64,000 nt of DNA. Origin: WHSW01 sp963749365 (lineage in GTDB: Bacteria; Actinomycetota; Thermoleophilia; Solirubrobacterales; 70-9). Each line of letters begins with the position of its first letter. Positions within the stretch are counted from its first letter, which is position 1. Below the pieces are notes generated by a model, which was not told where the DNA came from, ran no database searches, and saw only the letters and a program-made list of their open reading frames with translations. The position numbers and the translations under genes are program-made. The DNA is taken from positions 558,001 through 622,000 of the forward strand of contig CAVVME010000003.1 in the NCBI GenBank assembly GCA_963749365.1. The letters are read 5' to 3'. Below are positions 43,252-51,539 of this stretch, one piece after another.

Positions 43252-44289
43252 ATGGGCAGCAACCGGCCAGAAATCCCGCCCGTACGCCCGAGCCCTCGGC
43301 TAGGCGCCCCAACCCTGCTCGCCGCCGTGGCGCTGGTCGCGGGCTTGGCCCTGGCGCTGCAGGTGCCGGGCTCGGGCGCTGAGACCATCGACGAGCTGAA
43401 CGCGAAGATCGGTGGCGCCCGCGAGCAGGCCGAAGCGCTCGGCGCCGAGATCGACGCCGCCTCCGCGGAGCTCGCTTCGGCCCAGGCGCAGGCGATCGCG
43501 GCTGCGCGGCGTGAGGCACAGCTGAGCGCGGTACTGGCCGAGGGCGAGGAGCGCGAGGCGCAGCTCGAGGCCGCCGTGGCCGAGGCGCGGGCGGCGCTCG
43601 GCGCGGCGCGCGCAAGGCTGCAGCGATCGCTCGGGGTGCTCGCCGATCGCCTGGTCGGGATCTACCGCGACGGGATGCCCGACGCGACGACCGTGCTGCT
43701 GGAGGCGGACGGATTCGATGACCTCGCCACCCGTGCCGAGTATCTGCGCCGGATCGAGGAGGCCGATGCCTCGTTGGTCGCCCGGGTCCGATTGCTGCGC
43801 CACCAGGTGGCGGTGCAGCTCGCCGCGGTCGAGGTCGCCGAGCGGCGCGTCGAAGCGTACAACGAGCGCGTCGCCGCCGCCCGCGACGAGATCGCCGCCG
43901 TGCGGGCCAACGCCGAGGCGCAGGCCGCGACGCTCGCCGCCGCCCGCTCCCGCCGCCAGGCCGCGCTCGAGGGGCTGCAGGCGCGGGTCTCGGACTGGAC
44001 CTCGGAGGTCCAGCGGCTGGAGCGGATCTCAGCCCGGCAGGCACAACAGGCGGTCGGCGAGTGGGTCGGCGACTACGCGATCCCCGAGTCGATCGTGCTC
44101 TGCGAGTCGGGCGGCAACTGGGAAGCCGTCAACCCCTCCTCCGGGGCGGGAGGCGCGTACCAGATCCTGCCCTCGACCTGGGAGCTCTACGGAGGCGAGG
44201 GCGACCCCGAGGACGCGTCGCCTAGCGCGCAGTCGGAGATCGCCGCCCAGATCTGGGCCGATTCGGGCTCGGCGGCCTGGGTCTGCTAG
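43252..44289 (+). CDS. Secreted Rpf/transglycosylase-like cell wall hydrolase with coiled-coil stalk
   Basis: 345 residues. A signal peptide spans about 1-43. Residues 45-270 are a long coiled coil (IDELNAKIGGAREQAEALGA onward), like PcsB/CwlO regulatory domains. The last 70 residues are a lysozyme-like domain: catalytic E285 in VLCESGGNWEAVNP, AYQILPSTWELYGG, and C284 with terminal C345 likely forming the Rpf disulfide. It probably cleaves peptidoglycan glycan strands under control of the coiled coil. Expression is under the preceding c-di-AMP riboswitch. Confidence 0.9.
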   Translation: MGSNRPEIPPVRPSPRLGAPTLLAAVALVAGLALALQVPGSGAETIDELNAKIGGAREQAEALGAEIDAASAELASAQAQAIAAARREAQLSAVLAEGEEREAQLEAAVAEARAALGAARARLQRSLGVLADRLVGIYRDGMPDATTVLLEADGFDDLATRAEYLRRIEEADASLVARVRLLRHQVAVQLAAVEVAERRVEAYNERVAAARDEIAAVRANAEAQAATLAAARSRRQAALEGLQARVSDWTSEVQRLERISARQAQQAVGEWVGDYAIPESIVLCESGGNWEAVNPSSGAGGAYQILPSTWELYGGEGDPEDASPSAQSEIAAQIWADSGSAAWVC

Positions 44290-44438
44290 CCCTCCGGGGG
44301 CTGGCGACGCGCGATCAGGTAGCCGCCGACCAGCGTCAGCGCCGCCGCGGTAGCGCCCGCGACCTTGATCTGATGCCCGAACCGCATCCAGGCCAACCGG
44401 ACGACGAGGCGGCCGATCAACTCGTAGACCCTCGACAT
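44286..44438 (-). CDS. 50-residue single-helix membrane protein
   Basis: An ATG at 44438 overlaps the argG stop by one base (TGATG). The product starts MSRVYELIGRLVVRLAW and has one membrane helix (VAGATAAALTLVGGYLIA) with an Arg-rich cytoplasmic end. The stop overlaps the convergent Rpf-like gene by four bases. Tight coupling to argG supports a real gene; function unknown. Confidence 0.6.
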   Translation of the reverse strand: MSRVYELIGRLVVRLAWMRFGHQIKVAGATAAALTLVGGYLIARRQPPEG

Positions 44439-45781
44439 CACTCGCCTTCCTTTCGTTCGTCGGCTTCGGCCACCGCCCGCTCCCGGACCCGGTGCGCCAT
44501 CCTGCTCTGCAGCGTAAACAGCTCGATGAACCCAGGGCTCGCGGCCTGGCTGAACGCGCCCCCGGACTCCGCGAAGCTCGCCAGGCTGCGGTCATAGAGC
44601 GCGAACGGCGAGCTGCGGGCGACCACCGTCGCCTGGCCCTTGTAGAGCTTCATGGTCAGCTCCCCGGTCACGTGCTCGTTCGCGGAGCGCATGTAGGCGT
44701 CGAGGTCGAGGCGCAGCGGCTCGTGCCAGAGCCCGGCGTAGCAGAGGTAGGCCCAGCGGTCCTCGAGCATGCGCTTGAAGTTGTTCTGGTGGATGGTCGA
44801 GACGAGCTGCTCGAGGTCGCGATGGGCCGGGATCAGGATCGCCGCTGCCGGAACCTCATAGATGTCGCGGACCTTGAGCCCGACGATCCGGTCTTCGACG
44901 TGGTCGACGATCCCGACCCCGTGGCGCGCCCCGACCTCGCCGGCCCGCTCGACCAGCTCGACCAGCCCCAGGCGCTCGCCATCCAGCGTGACCGGGCACC
45001 CGCTCTCGAACCCGACTCGGATCAGCTCAGGCTCGTCGGGGGCGTCCTCGGGCCTGGCGACGAGCCCGAGCACGTCGTCTGGGGTCGCCGCGCCCAGGTC
45101 CTCGATCGTCCGTCCTTCCGACGAGCGGCCCCACAGGTTGTCGTCGATCGAGTAGGGAGCCGCCGCCTCGTTGGCGCCCTTGATCGGGATCCTGTGCTCG
45201 CGCGCGTAGGCGATCTCCTCTTCACGCCCCATTGTCCACTCACGCACCGGCGCAAGCACCTTGAGCTCGGGATCCAGGGTGGCAATCGTGCCGTCGATCC
45301 GGACCTGGTCGTTGCCCTTGCCCGTGCACCCGTGGGCGATCGTGTCGCAGCCGCTCGCCCGCGCCTGCTCGATCGCGAGCTTCGCGATCAGCGGCCGCGC
45401 CAGGGCGGTGAACAGCGGATAGCCGCCCCCGTAGAGAGCGTTCGCGCGGATCGCCGGCAGCACGTGGTCGTGGGCGAACTCCTCGCGCGCATCAGCGCGG
45501 ATCGCGTCCAGCGCGCCGAGCTCCAGCGCCTTGCCGACGATCACATCCCAGTCCTCGCCGGGCTGGCCGAGGTCAACGGTGAGGGTGACGATCTCGGCGC
45601 CGTAACGCGCCTGGATCCAGTGCAGCATGACGGAGGTGTCCAGGCCGCCGGAGTACAGCAGCAGCACCCGCCCGACCCGCTCTGGGTCCGCCTGGTAGCT
45701 CGCGATCCTGGGTGCCTCGGGCATCGGGGGCGCGAAGTCTCGCACGGGCGGTTCCGCGACCGGCTCCCGGATCCGGCGCAT
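44438..45781 (-). CDS. argG: Argininosuccinate synthase
   Basis: 447 residues. The PP-loop LLLYSGGLDTSVML binds ATP, and the citrulline/aspartate region shows HGCTGKGNDQVRI, VREWTMGREEEIAYA and YSIDDNLWGRSSEG. It joins citrulline and aspartate in arginine synthesis. The first ATG leaves some 38 residues before the conserved start, more than usual; an internal ATG at 45724 is an alternative. Its ATG lies only five bases from the ATG of the divergent sortase gene. The other arg genes lie at 55-59 kb. Confidence 0.94.
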   Translation of the reverse strand: MRRIREPVAEPPVRDFAPPMPEAPRIASYQADPERVGRVLLLYSGGLDTSVMLHWIQARYGAEIVTLTVDLGQPGEDWDVIVGKALELGALDAIRADAREEFAHDHVLPAIRANALYGGGYPLFTALARPLIAKLAIEQARASGCDTIAHGCTGKGNDQVRIDGTIATLDPELKVLAPVREWTMGREEEIAYAREHRIPIKGANEAAAPYSIDDNLWGRSSEGRTIEDLGAATPDDVLGLVARPEDAPDEPELIRVGFESGCPVTLDGERLGLVELVERAGEVGARHGVGIVDHVEDRIVGLKVRDIYEVPAAAILIPAHRDLEQLVSTIHQNNFKRMLEDRWAYLCYAGLWHEPLRLDLDAYMRSANEHVTGELTMKLYKGQATVVARSSPFALYDRSLASFAESGGAFSQAASPGFIELFTLQSRMAHRVRERAVAEADERKEGE

Positions 45782-45786
45782 ACGCG

Positions 45787-46467
45787 ATGATTCGGCCCCT
45801 GCGCAGGGTCCTGCACATCTTCTCGATCGCCCTGATCACCGCCGGTGCGGTGATCCTGATCGACGTCGGCTTGACGCTCGCCTGGAAGGAGCCCCTCTCG
45901 ACGGTCTACGGCTCGATCCAGCAGGGCAAGGCCGCGGACTCGCTGCAGGAGCTCGAAGAGACGTTCCTGGAGCTGCCTCGGGCGCAGGCGGCCGCCGAGG
46001 AGAAGGACGCCCGGAAGCGGATCGACGAGCTCGCGGCCGCGTTCGCCGACGAGGTCGAGACCGGCCAGGGCATCGGCCGGATCGAGATTCCCGGGATCGG
46101 GCTCGACACGGTCGTCGTTCAGGGCACCGACACCGCGACGCTGCGCAAGGGCCCCGGTCACTATCCCGAGACCGCTTTCCCCGGCCAGGGACGCACGATC
46201 GGCATCGCCGGTCACCGGACTACCTACCTGGCGCCGTTCCGGCGCATCAACGAGATCGAGAAGGGCGAGGAGGTCGTGCTCGAGATGCCCTACGGGACGT
46301 TCACCTACGAGGTCGAGGGCGACAAGATCGTCGACCCCTACCAGGTCGAGATCGTCGACGACGTGGGCTACGAGCGGCTGGTGCTGACCGCCTGCCACCC
46401 GCTCTATAGCGCCGCCCAACGCTGGGCGGTGTTCGCGCGCCTGTCCGACGAGCAGCCGGCCGGGTAG
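45787..46467 (+). CDS. Class D/E-type sortase
   Basis: 226 residues. An N-terminal membrane helix (residues 8-31) is followed by a helical spacer and the sortase beta-barrel. Catalytic residues are H143 in IGIAGHRTTYLAPF, C203 in LVLTACHPLY and R212 in AAQRWAVFARL. It cleaves sorting signals and attaches proteins to the wall. The only LPxTG-like substrate in the window is the LPFTG protein at 21.5 kb. No ribosome site is evident, and the start lies five bases from the argG start, so the mRNA may be leaderless. Confidence 0.92.
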   Translation: MIRPLRRVLHIFSIALITAGAVILIDVGLTLAWKEPLSTVYGSIQQGKAADSLQELEETFLELPRAQAAAEEKDARKRIDELAAAFADEVETGQGIGRIEIPGIGLDTVVVQGTDTATLRKGPGHYPETAFPGQGRTIGIAGHRTTYLAPFRRINEIEKGEEVVLEMPYGTFTYEVEGDKIVDPYQVEIVDDVGYERLVLTACHPLYSAAQRWAVFARLSDEQPAG

Positions 46468-46475
46468 GCCGGGGC

Positions 46476-47117
46476 TCAGTACCCGAGGCCGAGGATCCGG
46501 TCGAGGACCTGGTTCGGGTCCGAGACCCCGAGCTCGGACTTGAGCGTCGCCGCGATCTCCTCCCGGCGTCGGCCCGCGATCGCCATCTCGGTCGCCCGCA
46601 GCATCACCGCGTCCTGCTTGCTGCGGCGCTCGGAGTTGCGCGGCTCGCGCGCCGAAGCCCGGGGGGCGGCCTCCGCAGCCGTCCGCGACTGGCGGGTGCG
46701 CGGCGGCGAGGCGGTGGCTCTTTGCGACTGCTTGGCCTGGGTCCGGCGCTGGCCCTCCTCGCCGGCGGCGCGCAGTCGCTGCGCCGCGTCCTCGATCATC
46801 GACGCGGAGCGGGTCAGCTCGGCTCGCAGCGCCTCGGCAGCCTCATCGAGCCCGGCGGCGAGACCCATCAGCAGCTCGCGATGGGACGTGAGCAGCTCGT
46901 CGGCCTCGCGCCGGCGGTTCTGCAGGTAACGGGCCGCCTCCTTCTCCGCCTCACGCCGGATCTCGCCGGTAGCGCGTTCGACCGAGCTGACGATCTCGTC
47001 GAGCCGCTCGCCGGGGTCCGCGTCGGCCCGTTTCGCCTCGCGTGTCCTCACGGGCCTGATATCGGCGCCTGAGCGCCGACTTTTGCGATCTGGTTGATCG
47101 GATGCACCGCTTTCCAT
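46476..47117 (-). CDS. Coiled-coil protein with C-terminal helix-turn-helix-like end, hypothetical
   Basis: 213 residues from the ATG at 47117, which has a GGAG ribosome site. A central charged coiled coil (ERLDEIVSSVERATGEIRRE, then YLQNRRREADELL) resembles DivIVA-like proteins. A basic, disordered linker follows. The conserved C-terminus is MLRATEMAIAGRRREEIAA and LGVSDPNQVLDRILG, which looks like a small helical binding module. Alternative starts are 47201 and GTG 47051. It is divergent from the GHL15-like gene. Function unknown. Confidence 0.65.
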   Translation of the reverse strand: MESGASDQPDRKSRRSGADIRPVRTREAKRADADPGERLDEIVSSVERATGEIRREAEKEAARYLQNRRREADELLTSHRELLMGLAAGLDEAAEALRAELTRSASMIEDAAQRLRAAGEEGQRRTQAKQSQRATASPPRTRQSRTAAEAAPRASAREPRNSERRSKQDAVMLRATEMAIAGRRREEIAATLKSELGVSDPNQVLDRILGLGY

Positions 47118-47275
47118 GACCGGGCTCCGAGGGCACGAACACGGCCCTCGGCCGCGCAACGGTAACGGAATCGAAACCGCGCCCGCCGCGCCCTCCGACA
47201 TCCGTCCATAGCCGTTGCAGGCCCCTCGCGTCCGCGCGCGAGGCGTCGATCTCGCTTCCTGGAGGGCAATCGGAG

Positions 47276-48490
47276 ATGCTTACCCAGGCCAAGAGGGACT
47301 TTCCCCGCCGCGTCGCGGTCGCGCTCGCGATCTGCGCGCTCCCGCTGATCGGCGCAGCGACGGCGAGCGCGGCGGCGGCGCCGCAGATCGGCGAGCCGAC
47401 CCTGATGCTGAACGCGAAGAGCGCCTTCGACCCCTACGTCACCGAGGCGGCGCCGCAGACGCAGGCGTTCGCCCAGCAGCGCTATTGGCGGATGCGCGCC
47501 TATCCCCCGTTCTTCGACCGGGCCCTGCACTGGGCGGCGCCGACTCAGTTCTACAAGGACCTGTACGCGATCTACAACCCGCGCCAGACGGAGCTGATCG
47601 AGGAGAACCCGGATTGGGTCCTGCGGGATGGCGCCGGCGAGCCCCTCTACGTGCAGTACGGATGCTCGGGTGGAAGCTGTCCGCAGTACGCGGCCGACAT
47701 CGGCAGCCCGGAGTGGCGGCGGCACTGGATCGAGGAGGCCGCCGAGGAGCTGGCGAAGGGGTACGTCGGGATTTTCGTCGACGACGTGAACATGGAGATG
47801 CGAGTCTCCGACGGCAGCGGCGAGTCCGTCCGCCCGATCGACCCACGCACCGGGGCGCCGATGACCGACGAGGACTGGCGCCGCTACATCGCCGAGTTCA
47901 CCGAGGAGATCCGGGCCGCCTTTCCCGCCGCCGAGATCACCCACAACGCGCTCTGGTGGGCCGACCACGCCGACCCGTTCGTCCAGCGCCAGATCGCCGC
48001 CGCCGACGCGATCGAGCTCGAGCGGGGCTTCTCGGACGACGGCCTGACCGCGGGCCGCGGCACGTATGGGTTCCTGACCTTCATCGAGCACGTCGAGTGG
48101 TTGCACGCCCAGGGCAAGACGGCGATCTACGAGCCGCACGAGATCGCCGACGAGCGCGCCCGGGAGTTCGAGCTCGCCGGTTACTTCCTGCTCCAGCAGG
48201 GCACCGACGCGCTCGCCGTCGATGAGGATGGTGAGGCCTACCCGGATCGCTGGTGGCACGGCTGGAACGCCGACCTGGGTCGGCCGCGCGGCGGCCTGCG
48301 GATCCGTGACGGTTTTCTGCAGCGCAGGTTCTCGCGCGGGCTCGTACTGCTCAACCAGCCCGACTCCGCGAGCAGGCGGATCGACCTCGAGCGCCCCTAC
48401 GTCCGTCTCTCCGGGCGGCGGGTGCGTTCGGTGCGCCTCGGCGCGAGCCGCGGGCTGGTGCTGATCCGCGCCGGCGTCGGCAAGCGATAG
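47276..48490 (+). CDS. Secreted putative glycoside hydrolase (GHL15-like TIM barrel)
   Basis: 404 residues. The signal peptide is at about 1-33 (VAVALAICALPLIGAATASA). The rest fits a TIM-barrel hydrolase: YKDLYAIYNPRQTEL, YVGIFVDDVNMEM with paired Asp at a barrel strand end, ITHNALWWADHADPF, and DAIELERGFSDDG with an acidic pair. This resembles the hypothetical glycosyl hydrolase family 15. A beta-sandwich-like end follows (RRIDLERPYVRLSGRR). Start codon ATG with a GGAG site. It lies upstream of an O-antigen ligase in the polysaccharide cluster. Confidence 0.75.
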   Translation: MLTQAKRDFPRRVAVALAICALPLIGAATASAAAAPQIGEPTLMLNAKSAFDPYVTEAAPQTQAFAQQRYWRMRAYPPFFDRALHWAAPTQFYKDLYAIYNPRQTELIEENPDWVLRDGAGEPLYVQYGCSGGSCPQYAADIGSPEWRRHWIEEAAEELAKGYVGIFVDDVNMEMRVSDGSGESVRPIDPRTGAPMTDEDWRRYIAEFTEEIRAAFPAAEITHNALWWADHADPFVQRQIAAADAIELERGFSDDGLTAGRGTYGFLTFIEHVEWLHAQGKTAIYEPHEIADERAREFELAGYFLLQQGTDALAVDEDGEAYPDRWWHGWNADLGRPRGGLRIRDGFLQRRFSRGLVLLNQPDSASRRIDLERPYVRLSGRRVRSVRLGASRGLVLIRAGVGKR

Positions 48491-48584
48491 TCCGAGAATC
48501 GCCTTGCGCACAGGTCGGCGGCCGGGCCGTCGCGCCGGGTCGCACCACTACCCTGTGGCGGCCTTGGTCGGCTCGAGCCAGCAG

Positions 48585-49955
48585 ATGTACGGCGTCCAGT
48601 CGCGGTGGCCGCTGACGCCCCAGGCGTTCGCCGCCGTCGGCGCGGCGCTGATGTTGGCGCTGGCGCTGGCAGTGGCAGTGGCACGCTACCCGCCACCCGG
48701 GCTGCCGCTGCTGCTGGTCGGCGGCTGTGCGCTGATCGGGCTGGTGCTGCTCGCCGTGACTCGCTACGAGGCGGCCGTGTTCCTCGGCTTCCTGCTCCTG
48801 GGAGCGGTCCGGTTCGAGCCCGCGCCGCCCGATCTGGTCTTCGGCGTGGTGATCGCGATCGCGGCGGTCACCGGCCGCTTCAGCCTCGATCGCGCGCCGC
48901 TTGCGATCGGAGCCGTGCTCGGGGCCTTCATCGCCCTCAATCTGATCTCGGCGACGGAGGTCGTCGATCCCGCCGAGGCGGGGATCTTCTTCTCGGTCAC
49001 GCTCTACCTCGCCGTATTCGCGATCTGGCTCACCGGGTACGTCAACTCCGAGCGCCGGGCCCGCGGGATCGTGGTCGCCTACCTGATCGCTGCGGTGGTC
49101 TCGACCGTCGCGGGCGTGGCGGCCCTGCTGATGCCGCTGCCGGGCCGCGAGCTGCTGCTCTACGAGGGCGGCGAACGAGTCCAGGCGTTGTTCAAGGACG
49201 CGAACGTGTTCGGCCCCTTCCTGATCCCAATTGCCCTGATCGTGCTCGAGGAGATCGTCCGGCCGCGATTGCTGAAGCTCAGGGCCTGGCTCAAGGCGTT
49301 GATCTTCTTCACCCTCGTGCTCGGGGTCCTGTTCTCATATTCGCGCGCTGCCTGGGGCAGCCTCGCACTCGGGGTCTTCGCGATGCTGCTGGTCACGGTG
49401 CCGAGGCCCGGCGGCGTCCGGCGCACGGTGATCGTGATCAGTCTCCTGCTCGCCGCGGGCGCCGCTGCGATCGTCGTCCTCACGGCGACCGGCTCGGTCG
49501 AGTTCTTCGACCAGCGCGCCGGGCTGCAGGCGTATGACACCGCGCGCTTCCACGCCCAGGAGACCGGCGTCGAGCTCGCCCGCGAGCATCCTCTCGGGAT
49601 CGGTCCGGGCCAGTTCGGGATCGCGGCGCAACTTGACGCGCACAGCCTCTACGTGCGCTCGTTCGCCGAGCAGGGCTATCTCGGTCTGCTCGCGGTCGGA
49701 GCGCTGATGCTGATCACCCTGGTGATGGCCGGTCGCAACGCGCTCACCGGTCGCGACACCTACGGAATCGGGTCGGCGGCCCTGTTCGGCGCCTGGTGCG
49801 GGTTGATGCTCAACGGCTTCTTCGTCGACACCCTGCACTGGCGCCATCTCTGGGTCGTGGCGGCGCTGATCTGGGCCGGGTCACGGGCCACGAGCGCGGG
49901 CGGTCGGGCGACCGATTACCGGTCCGCCGCGATCGGCGGCCGCTCGCTCACGTAG
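48585..49955 (+). CDS. O-antigen ligase family protein
   Basis: 456 residues from the ATG at 48585; an upstream TTG or ATG at 48504 would lengthen it. About 11-12 membrane helices are present. The Wzy_C signature lies around FKDANVFGPFLIPIALIVLE, LFSYSRAAWGSLALGVF, and the loop REHPLGIGPGQFGIA followed by AHSLYVRSFAEQGYLGLLA. It probably polymerises or transfers lipid-linked glycan outside the membrane. Its 3' end overlaps the convergent copolymerase gene by 40 bases. Confidence 0.9.
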   Translation: MYGVQSRWPLTPQAFAAVGAALMLALALAVAVARYPPPGLPLLLVGGCALIGLVLLAVTRYEAAVFLGFLLLGAVRFEPAPPDLVFGVVIAIAAVTGRFSLDRAPLAIGAVLGAFIALNLISATEVVDPAEAGIFFSVTLYLAVFAIWLTGYVNSERRARGIVVAYLIAAVVSTVAGVAALLMPLPGRELLLYEGGERVQALFKDANVFGPFLIPIALIVLEEIVRPRLLKLRAWLKALIFFTLVLGVLFSYSRAAWGSLALGVFAMLLVTVPRPGGVRRTVIVISLLLAAGAAAIVVLTATGSVEFFDQRAGLQAYDTARFHAQETGVELAREHPLGIGPGQFGIAAQLDAHSLYVRSFAEQGYLGLLAVGALMLITLVMAGRNALTGRDTYGIGSAALFGAWCGLMLNGFFVDTLHWRHLWVVAALIWAGSRATSAGGRATDYRSAAIGGRSLT

Positions 49956-51472
49956 TACGGCGAGACGTCGACCTTTGCGCCGATCACCACCAGGCCTACC
50001 GGGTCGAGGCCGAAGCGCTCGAGCAGCTCCCGCGCGTCGATCGCCTGATCGATCGTCACCCGGTCGAGCTTGGCGACGAAGATCGTGTGGTCGGTGACGG
50101 CGGCGAGCCCCTGCACGTCGGCGAGCCCGATCACCGGGGGCGCATCGAGCAGCACGTAGGTGTAGTCGAGCGTCGCGTAGTCGACCAGGGCCCGCATCGC
50201 GTCGCTGGAGAGCAGGCGGGCGGGGTCGTGCGGCTTGGTGCCGGAGGTGAGCACGTGCAGGTCGGACTCCGTCCCGGACCCGCCGCCGTCGACGCGCACG
50301 TTGTGGGTGGTGGCGGGCAGGATGTAGTCGCTCATGCCGCTGCGCTCGGCAAGCTTCAGCGCGTCGGTGAGACCCGGCGTCATCGGCAGCCCGAGTTGCT
50401 CGTGTAGGCCCGGCCAGCGCAGGTCCGCGGAGATGATCAGCGTCCGGTGACCGGCGCGCGCGAGCCCGCGGCCAAGCCTGCTGACCACCGTCGTCTTGCC
50501 CTCGGCGTGGACCGCCGAGGTGACCATGATCACCTGGCCGCGGTCCCCGCGCGGCGGCATCGTGATCTGGACCGCGGATCGCAGGTTCTCGTACGCCTCG
50601 TGCGCGATCGCCGCCATCGCTCGCCGCGAGCGCGAGAAGCGCCCCGGCATGTACGGGACCGAGGTCAGGACCGGGCGCGCGAACATTCCCGAGAGCTCAC
50701 GCGGCGAGCCGATTACCGGCCGCAGCTGATCGCGCCCGAGGCTGACCAGGATCGCGATGAACAGGGCCGCGAAGAAGGCGAGGACCGCGTTGCGCAGCGG
50801 TCGCGGCGAGGCGGGGTCGGCCGGCGGCAGCGCCCGTTCGGCGAGCTGCAGGTCGGAGCCGGCGCTGGCAGCCTGCACGCGCAGATCGTTGATCCGGTCG
50901 TTGATCGCCCTGATCTGGGCCCCCGAGCCCGGCTCGCTGCTGAGCTCGTCGGCCTCGCGCGCAAGCGCCTCGGCGGCGGCGTTGAGGCGGTCCCGCTCAA
51001 GCCCCTGCTGCACGTCGAGGAAGCTCTGCGCGACCGAGTTCGCGATCGCCGCGGCGGTGTCGGGATCACCGTCCGTGCCGGTCACCTCGATCAGGTTGGT
51101 GAGCTCGTCGACGGCAGAGCCGACCTTGGTCTCCAACGTGTCGGCCGTCTCCCCTCCCCCGACTTCATCAGCGGCCTCGGTCAGGACCTCCGTGCTGCTG
51201 AGCAAGCTCTCGATCGTCGCCAGCCGACGCTGGGTGGACTCGGCGTCCGGCGGCCCGAAGATGCTCGACTGGACATCGAGCACGATCGTCGCGGTGGCGT
51301 CATAGGACTTCGGCAGGATCAGGGAGAGCGCGAACACGGCGGCGGTGATCGCGATCACCGCGACGATGATCCCGCGCCGGTCGCGGTTCAGCGCGCCCAG
51401 GTAACGGCCCACGTCGACCCGGTCCTCGGCCGGGGCGCCCCCGGCACCGTTGAATCGCTCGAAGGCCATCAT
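49916..51472 (-). CDS. Wzc/CpsD-like polysaccharide copolymerase with P-loop kinase domain
   Basis: 518 residues. A Wzz-type chain-length domain lies between two membrane helices (about 33-53 and 228-245). The cytoplasmic BY-kinase-like ATPase has Walker A at 318-327 (TSAVHAEGKTT), Walker A' at LIISADLRWPG and Walker B at YVLLDAPPVIG. The C-terminus has only one Tyr pair (SPYYVSERPP), not the usual Tyr cluster, so autophosphorylation may be limited. It controls glycan chain length and export. The GT4 gene lies directly upstream on the same strand. Confidence 0.9.
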   Translation of the reverse strand: MMAFERFNGAGGAPAEDRVDVGRYLGALNRDRRGIIVAVIAITAAVFALSLILPKSYDATATIVLDVQSSIFGPPDAESTQRRLATIESLLSSTEVLTEAADEVGGGETADTLETKVGSAVDELTNLIEVTGTDGDPDTAAAIANSVAQSFLDVQQGLERDRLNAAAEALAREADELSSEPGSGAQIRAINDRINDLRVQAASAGSDLQLAERALPPADPASPRPLRNAVLAFFAALFIAILVSLGRDQLRPVIGSPRELSGMFARPVLTSVPYMPGRFSRSRRAMAAIAHEAYENLRSAVQITMPPRGDRGQVIMVTSAVHAEGKTTVVSRLGRGLARAGHRTLIISADLRWPGLHEQLGLPMTPGLTDALKLAERSGMSDYILPATTHNVRVDGGGSGTESDLHVLTSGTKPHDPARLLSSDAMRALVDYATLDYTYVLLDAPPVIGLADVQGLAAVTDHTIFVAKLDRVTIDQAIDARELLERFGLDPVGLVVIGAKVDVSPYYVSERPPIAADR

Positions 51473-51539
51473 CGAGGCGGCAGTTTCGCACGGCTCGGGG
51501 ACGGGCGGTGCGCTCGCAGGGTCGCTTGCGAGCGCCCGA

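Noticed and set aside
47062..47079. TCGGCGC-CTGA-GCGCCGA hairpin followed by CTTTTG, terminator-like
   Set aside because: It lies inside the coiled-coil gene if the ATG at 47117 (with GGAG site) is right. It would terminate only on the plus strand, where no upstream gene reads in that direction.
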